Source: Lolium rigidum
Lineage: Eukaryota; Streptophyta; Magnoliopsida; Poales; Poaceae
Direction: 5' to 3'
Assembly: GCF_022539505.1 (NCBI RefSeq)
Contig: NC_061514.1
Location: 335,155,090 to 335,219,089 of the forward strand
DNA: 64,000 nucleotides
How positions within the stretch are numbered: the stretch's first letter is position 1; each line of letters opens with the position of its first letter. Made by a program: the position numbers and the translations under genes. Below are positions 58,933-64,000 of the stretch, piece after piece. The notes under the pieces are model-generated. The model searched no databases and had not been told where the DNA came from. It saw only the letters and a list, made by a program, of their open reading frames with translations.

Positions 58933-59023
58933 CTGTAAAATGTACCTGCCACTTGTTTCAATATAAGAGCTCCACCGAGATCATCTGACCCCACTTATGT
59001 GGAAAAAAAATCGTGATACATGT

Positions 59024-60120
59024 CTTCTTGAGTAAACAGCAAGTTATTATGTTCAGGTAACTGATCCAAGAAGGATCAAGTCAGCATGATCACACTTACA
59101 AGGTTACACGGCGATAGGGATATATTCTTTTCCATTTTTATTTTTTGTAATATAAATAAATAAAGATCTTTATTACATAATATGATCTAGAAATACATAA
59201 AACATTACAAGTTCCATAGCACAAGGCTAGCATAACATAATTTACAACGAAACAAAATATAGATAACATGGAGCTCTTCGTCTTCACGTGCCACATGCAA
59301 GCATGTTAAAGATAGACTCGTAACCCTAACCATCGAACCTCACACGTTCTTCGGGACATCCTTTTTGGCAGTTGATGATCATTCACTTCTCTTAGTGAAA
59401 CACGTAGCTCTCAGTACCAACTTTTTTAGTAGTTGATCTTGTGTGCAATCTCTTCATCTATCACTAAATACTTTTGCCAACACTAATTTGATATATGTTT
59501 ATCTAGTATTCAGATTATTTTTCCCCATAAAAAGTTGGTTTGGAGGCCAAACAAAAAAGGCATTATCAAGACCAAGCTTAAAACAAGGGTTAACCATACT
59601 TCTCACTGCCTATTCTCTTAATATAGACTTGTCATGATTTTCTTGACAATATACAGCCTTTGATAGTTCCTTTTCTATTACACTTAGCAAAATTTACTAC
59701 ACAAGTATTATTTTAAATGGGATTTTTTGGTTTATTGTCCACTTATAACTTCTCTGATGCCAGCAATTGGTACTAGCATTATTGGTGTGGAGTCTAGGGG
59801 TTAGCTAACCTAGTAAATTTAATCAGCAATGAGTCTATATTCATGAGAAAATTATAAAATTGAAGCTATAGTGAAATGAAAGCGAACCCGTTGGGATTTC
59901 AGGAAAATATAGTTATTTATTTTGCTATTTAATATTTTATTCCTTTCTCATAGTTGTTTTTCTCCCCTAGGAAAAGATAAATAACAAGAAAAAATATGTG
60001 CCACCATGGAGGGAAATTGTGTCACAGTTACTCGCAATATATATATGTTATACACCAAGTTTACCCTAAAATATCTTAGTATAAAAGTTTTAATAAATAT
60101 CTTGCTATATATTTTCATAC
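59024..60120. other. AT-rich stretch with one dispersed repeat copy
   Basis: Apart from the repeat at 59155-59350 I see no gene, RNA gene or element ends. Frames are under 70 codons. Confidence 0.35.
59155..59350 (-). repeat. Dispersed repeat, copy 1
   Basis: Shares with 60985-61165 TTTATTACAT, ATATGATC, AGCACAAGGCTAGCAT, TCTTCGTCTTCA.GTGCCACA and GATAGACTCGTAACCCTAA. On the minus strand it looks like a 3' untranslated region of a repeated transcript (AATAAAG-type end). Confidence 0.7.
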
Positions 60121-60960
60121 GGTGGGGTGACCGAGTAGTACCTCTCGCCCCTGACCCCTAACCTTTCGCCCCCGGCCCCTAACCTCTCGCCCCCGCACGG
60201 CGGTGCCACGCCAGGGCGACCGCCGGTGCCTCTTCCTCTCGCCCCCGTGCGCCTTCCTGCCCCGCCGCCACCGCCCTAGGCGCTGCCAGACAAAGCCTTG
60301 GTGGCTTGGCGGCGGCGGATTCTCCTCGGCCGCGGATCGGTGGGTACGGCGGCGGCGGATTGGCCTGGCCTTCTCGGATGCGGCGGTGCGGGGCAGCGGT
60401 CATGGTGCCGATCTGCAGGCATCTTACGTCGGCGGTAATGCGCTACTGAGTTTCTCTTGCATCATGAGGAGTCCTAGGGTAGCAGCCCTAGGCACGGTGG
60501 TGGTGACCATCTTCTCCGTCGAAGGTGGCCGGCCGGATTGGGGCTGGGTGTGGCGATCTCCTGATCTCACATCTAGTCCTAGCAGCGAGTTGGGCATGCG
60601 CGGCTGCCGGTGAAAACCGTGATCCGACCTTGATCGTGGCGGGCGATGGCGACATCACGCGTAGTAACCTTCTTGAAGGCATCGTCGTTGCAGTCTGCGG
60701 CTACTCACTCGGGCTGCTCCGGGGGAAACCCTAGATCCGGGTCTCCCGGATCGGATGATGACAGCGCTTCCTGCGTCGTTCTACCTCTTGGGGCATAATT
60801 TTTGGAGCAGCGGTTGGATGGAGGTGGATCTTGGTGGAGTGGTGTTCATCTACCACGTTGACGATCGATGATTCTCGGCGGCGTGGATGTAGTGGTCTCA
60901 CCCGGTAGGGTGCCGATCCCTGTGCTTTACGGTGCTAGTCCCTGGATCAATCGCTAGCAC
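60121..60960 (+). mobile_element. GC-rich segment resembling a LINE 5' untranslated region
   Basis: It starts with three diverged copies of CCCCTAACCTCTCGCCCCCG-type sequence (60150-60200) and continues GC-rich with a GAAACCCTAGATCCGGG motif near 60726. It resembles in style the two ORF-less retroposons. I found no target duplication, so the class is tentative. The 136-codon plus frame (60203-60613) is probably GC-driven. Confidence 0.35.
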
Positions 60961-60984
60961 ACACAGTTTAAGATGTAATACTAA

Positions 60985-61165
60985 GAAACAAAGGCCTTTA
61001 TTACATCGTATGATCCAGAATTACATAATGACTTACAAATTGCATAGCACAAGGCTAGCATTACATCAGAGTTTTTCAACGAACAAACATATAGCATGGA
61101 GTCCTTCGTCTTCATGTGCCACAGGCGAGCATGTTGAGGATAGACTCGTAACCCTAATCATCGTA
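60985..61165 (-). repeat. Dispersed repeat, copy 2
   Basis: Same orientation as copy 1 at 59155-59350, about 1.8 kb away and separated by the GC-rich segment. The similarity ends around CGTAACCCTAATCATCG. Confidence 0.7.
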
Positions 61166-63029
61166 ACTCACTCGTCTATCAAATATCTGCAACAGGTAAA
61201 GTTACAGCCAAAAACATTTGGTCAATACTTTGAATGTATTGGCAAGATGTCACTATTTAGTGGACACAAATGGCGCCTAATACCTACATGTATATTTGGC
61301 TGGTGGAGTTTAGGCTCTTTGCAGAAAAGCGAGTTTTTCCCTATCTTTTGTAAACATCATTTGTCTTTGAAAATATAAATGTCTAAGAGCATGAACCCAC
61401 GTTCTCATCACACTGGCTCACCAGGGAAGGATACGGCCGATCCAGCTTCAAACATTTCAAATTGTATAAGAGCATGAACCCAAGTTCTCATCACACTGGC
61501 TCACCAGGGATAGACACCAGACGATCCAGCTTCATACATTACTACCCAAGTTTACCCATCAAGTTTTATTATGAAATTAGGATGAGAGAGATCTTCCAAC
61601 GGCTCCAGGTCCAGTTGCTCAAAGTTGTCCGTAACCGGGGACACGGCTAAGTACTTAGTTTTTACACTCTGCAGAGGTTTGTACACTTTACCCGCACGAC
61701 TTAGTCAGCCCCTTTTCCACCATGATGCTCATTTTGCTCAAATGGTTGGGAGAAGACTAAGACGAGACTGTTTTCGGAAGTAAGGCCCTGAGCCCTCTGG
61801 ACGGACCCGTACCAACCTACACATCTACATCTGCTGGTCACGTCGGGACAGGACCCTACAACCTACTTAGTCAAGACAGAGCCCATATGACATGCGGCTG
61901 TACAAGAAGCTACTAAACATGAAACATGTTCAATCTCTTTTGTTCCTGAGCGGCGGACCCCACCAATTTTCACCGTGCAGACGCTCCACTCATACCAATC
62001 CGCCCAGGTGTTTCATTTATCAAGTTGTTTTCATTTATAAAAAAAAACATATTTCTTCATCTCATCTCATCATGATATCCCAACCACGTAACTAATAGCA
62101 TGGCTAAGCAAAACTACCTACGATGGCAACTTAAGGGAAACTAGAGGAAATCCTAAGACTATAGGATTAACATAGCATAGCATATACTTTGAAAACATCC
62201 TACACATGCATAAAAACTACATACATAGAAAACATAGGACATGAGTGACACTTGCCTTTTTGTAATTGATGATCGTACACTTCTCACAATCACACTTGTT
62301 GCACTCCATACAAACTATAAGATAAAAGTAACACACCATAAACACAACATTCCATAACAAAATCATCAAGCAATACAAAGAATACAATTGCAAGTTTGGT
62401 TATTCATTTTATATTTTGAACTTTATCTATCTTATGGGTCAATTGGAAAGAATGTATGGCAAGAGACAGGGCTTGCAAGATATGGCATTGAGATAGTTAT
62501 GATATTGGGTAATGGTAAAGTGTCAAAATGGTTTGTGCGGATATGTATGATCATAAGCTCTTTGCCAAAAAGGATCATATTGAAAAGATTCTAGAATTTA
62601 AGTTATGACAAAAATACTCAAATTGACATGTTTTGAAATAGTTCAAAAGTTAAATTTTAATATACCAATATGTTGTTCATATTTTTTTTGAGTTCAAGGG
62701 TATAACTTTTGCACGATTTAAATAGACAGATGGAAAGATATTGATTTTACAAGATTAAACATTTCGGGGTTAAATTTTAATGACGTCCGAAAAGTTGTCC
62801 GAAAAAGTTTCTCGGATGGAAAAACTTTCTACATGAAAGTTGTAGAAAATTTAATTACAAGCTTAACGCAAAAATTATATTCTAAAACCAACATGTAGAT
62901 TTTAAGATATGAAATCTTGAAGTTAGACATAAGATATGAGCTAGCACATACAAGAACCGAACCGATCGATTGGGAACAGGAAAATGTCAGTTCAGTTATT
63001 TGGGCTTACACAGACCATCAGATTTGGAT
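61166..63029. other. AT-rich intergenic stretch
   Basis: It contains a short local duplication (AAGAGCATGAACCCA.GTTCTCATCACACTGGCTCACCAGGGA at about 61385 and 61468) and otherwise no recognisable feature. A GATGATCGTACACTTCTC word near 62265 echoes the end of the dispersed repeat near 59380. Confidence 0.35.
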
Positions 63030-63985
63030 TTAATGGACTACATCGTAACTGATTTTTAGCACTAAGGTTCTAATATGGGACATGGAAAGTAAACCGGATG
63101 ACAAGGGAAACAAGTGGATCGTACCATCAGCAGCAAACAAGAACTTCTGAGAAAGATGATGGAGGCGGACTAGGTTGTGGTTGATGAAGGTGTTCCAGCG
63201 TTCGTCTATGTTCTTCGATACGTGGATGATATCAGCGTGTGGCGTGCACACGCGTATTTGGTCGCTGGAAAACACGGGTACTGCAACGGCGGTACTTCAG
63301 GAGGAGGTCGTACTTTTAGTCATCTCGGAGGTCTCTGGGCTCAAGGAATATGCAGACAGCGTCCGGCCCTCCATGCTGGAGACGATGGAGTGCATGACTA
63401 GGTCGGCCTCGGCTGCAGCGATGTCGGCGGCGGGCAGAACGACCAACCTACATAACGTGACGCATAATCATGTCCTGGACGTAGGCAAACAGATTGGAAA
63501 CTATACGGTTGAAAGGAATCGAGTTACAAGCTACTGGATACGACGTACCGTCGAGATGAACTCCGATGATGTCGTGGCCAACAACTCTAACATGATGCAA
63601 CACCATGTCCTTGAGAAAGGCCTTAGCGAGGGGAGCATTCTGGTGGAGGGAATCGGTGAGATGATCACCGACGGCGACATGATCTTGCCATGAATTCGAG
63701 TTTGAGGCTTACGGTGGCATGGATGGTGTGGTCTGCATAGACCTTATCTGGAGATACTTTGTGAACAAGAGTGGCGGAGTGGAATGAGAGGCACAGAGTG
63801 ACGCGCTTAGATAGTCCCGGAATTATCTGAGATGGGAGATCGGGAGAGGTGTGCCACCGGTTGGCATTCGGTGCGTCGTTTCGGTTTGGGGGATTAAGCC
63901 AATTGAATGAGAAATTAACAGCCTGAACGTAAACCCCACTTAATTCTGAACATAATTCGTCTTGAAGTCTGAGCAAAATGAGCAA
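63030..63985 (-). pseudogene. Unidentified decayed coding stretch
   Basis: Three minus-strand segments in different frames are open in succession: 63985-63665 (106 codons), about 63690-63450 (roughly 80 codons, no early ATG) and 63275-63030 (81 codons). Together they look like an old gene with frameshifts. I do not recognise the family. A plus-strand frame of 172 codons (63175-63693) overlaps and is the competing reading, so strand is uncertain. Confidence 0.25.
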
Positions 63986-64000
63986 TAGAATTGATTGGAG

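Larger units (their letters stand above)
55653..59011 (+). mobile_element. ORF-less LINE-like retroposon split by LINE-C
   Basis: A 12-bp duplication TCGTGATACATG (55641-55652 and 59012-59023) flanks an element that starts near a C-run, has a GC-rich LINE-5'UTR-like body, and ends ...TTATGTGG followed by eight A. Without the nested LINE-C it is about 0.95 kb (55653-56527 plus 58933-59011). The 192-codon plus frame (56049-56627) runs into LINE-C and is not a gene. Confidence 0.75.

Noticed and set aside
1..64000. CRISPR arrays, bacterial operons, tRNA or rRNA genes
   Set aside because: No regularly spaced repeats with unique spacers and no recognisable RNA gene; the content is plant transposon DNA.

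Overview
The window is intergenic DNA from a grass, most likely a Pooideae species (wheat, barley or relatives). This is inferred from the repeat types: Stowaway and Tourist MITEs, Mutator-like elements carrying plant-mobile-domain genes, a Gypsy element with an antisense ORF, and several families of plant LINE. I found no convincing intact host gene, no rRNA or tRNA gene and no CRISPR array. Most long open frames are transposon genes or antisense shadows of GC-rich DNA.

Layout. 0-0.6 kb: end of an LTR retrotransposon that runs off the left edge. 1.2-2.6 kb: Stowaway pieces and a direct repeat. 2.9-4.7 kb: PIF/Harbinger-like element with TAA target duplication and its own promoter-plus-ORF. 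4.7-9.1 kb: Mutator-like element (9-bp duplication, about 400-bp terminal inverted repeats) whose cargo is a broken seven-exon plant-mobile-domain gene. 13.2-14.6 kb: unclassified GC-rich element. 14.9-16.8 kb: three-level nest, Tourist-like MITE holding a hAT element holding a LINE fragment. 17.6-25.7 kb: AT-rich, intron-like DNA with exon-like pieces, three local tandem duplications and a Helitron-type 3' end. 26.0-47.1 kb: a duplicated block; its second copy was split by a full-length LINE (about 7.4 kb), which was itself split by a Gypsy element (TSD CCTAG). 48.8-49.9 kb: degenerate purine-rich repeat. 52.7-59.0 kb: two further nests pairing LINEs with ORF-less LINE-like retroposons. 59-64 kb: dispersed repeats and an unidentified decayed coding stretch.

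The window is best read as a stack of insertions whose order can be worked out. For each major insertion I located the target-site duplication by eye: TAA, GAAGATCCA, TTA, GATACTAG, CTCCTTTAACATCACT, CCTAG, TTGCAAATCTTTACT, GACACTCTTTTTCA, CTGTAAAATGTACCT and TCGTGATACATG. Several elements carry inactivating lesions: C-to-T type nonsense changes in the Gypsy and the big LINE, frameshifts in the plant-mobile-domain gene, and a Gypsy deletion that joins reverse transcriptase to the antisense ORF at a short microhomology. The elements I judge most worth a second look are the ORF-bearing Harbinger element, the Mutator-like element with its telobox-like repeat, and the Gypsy deletion derivative.
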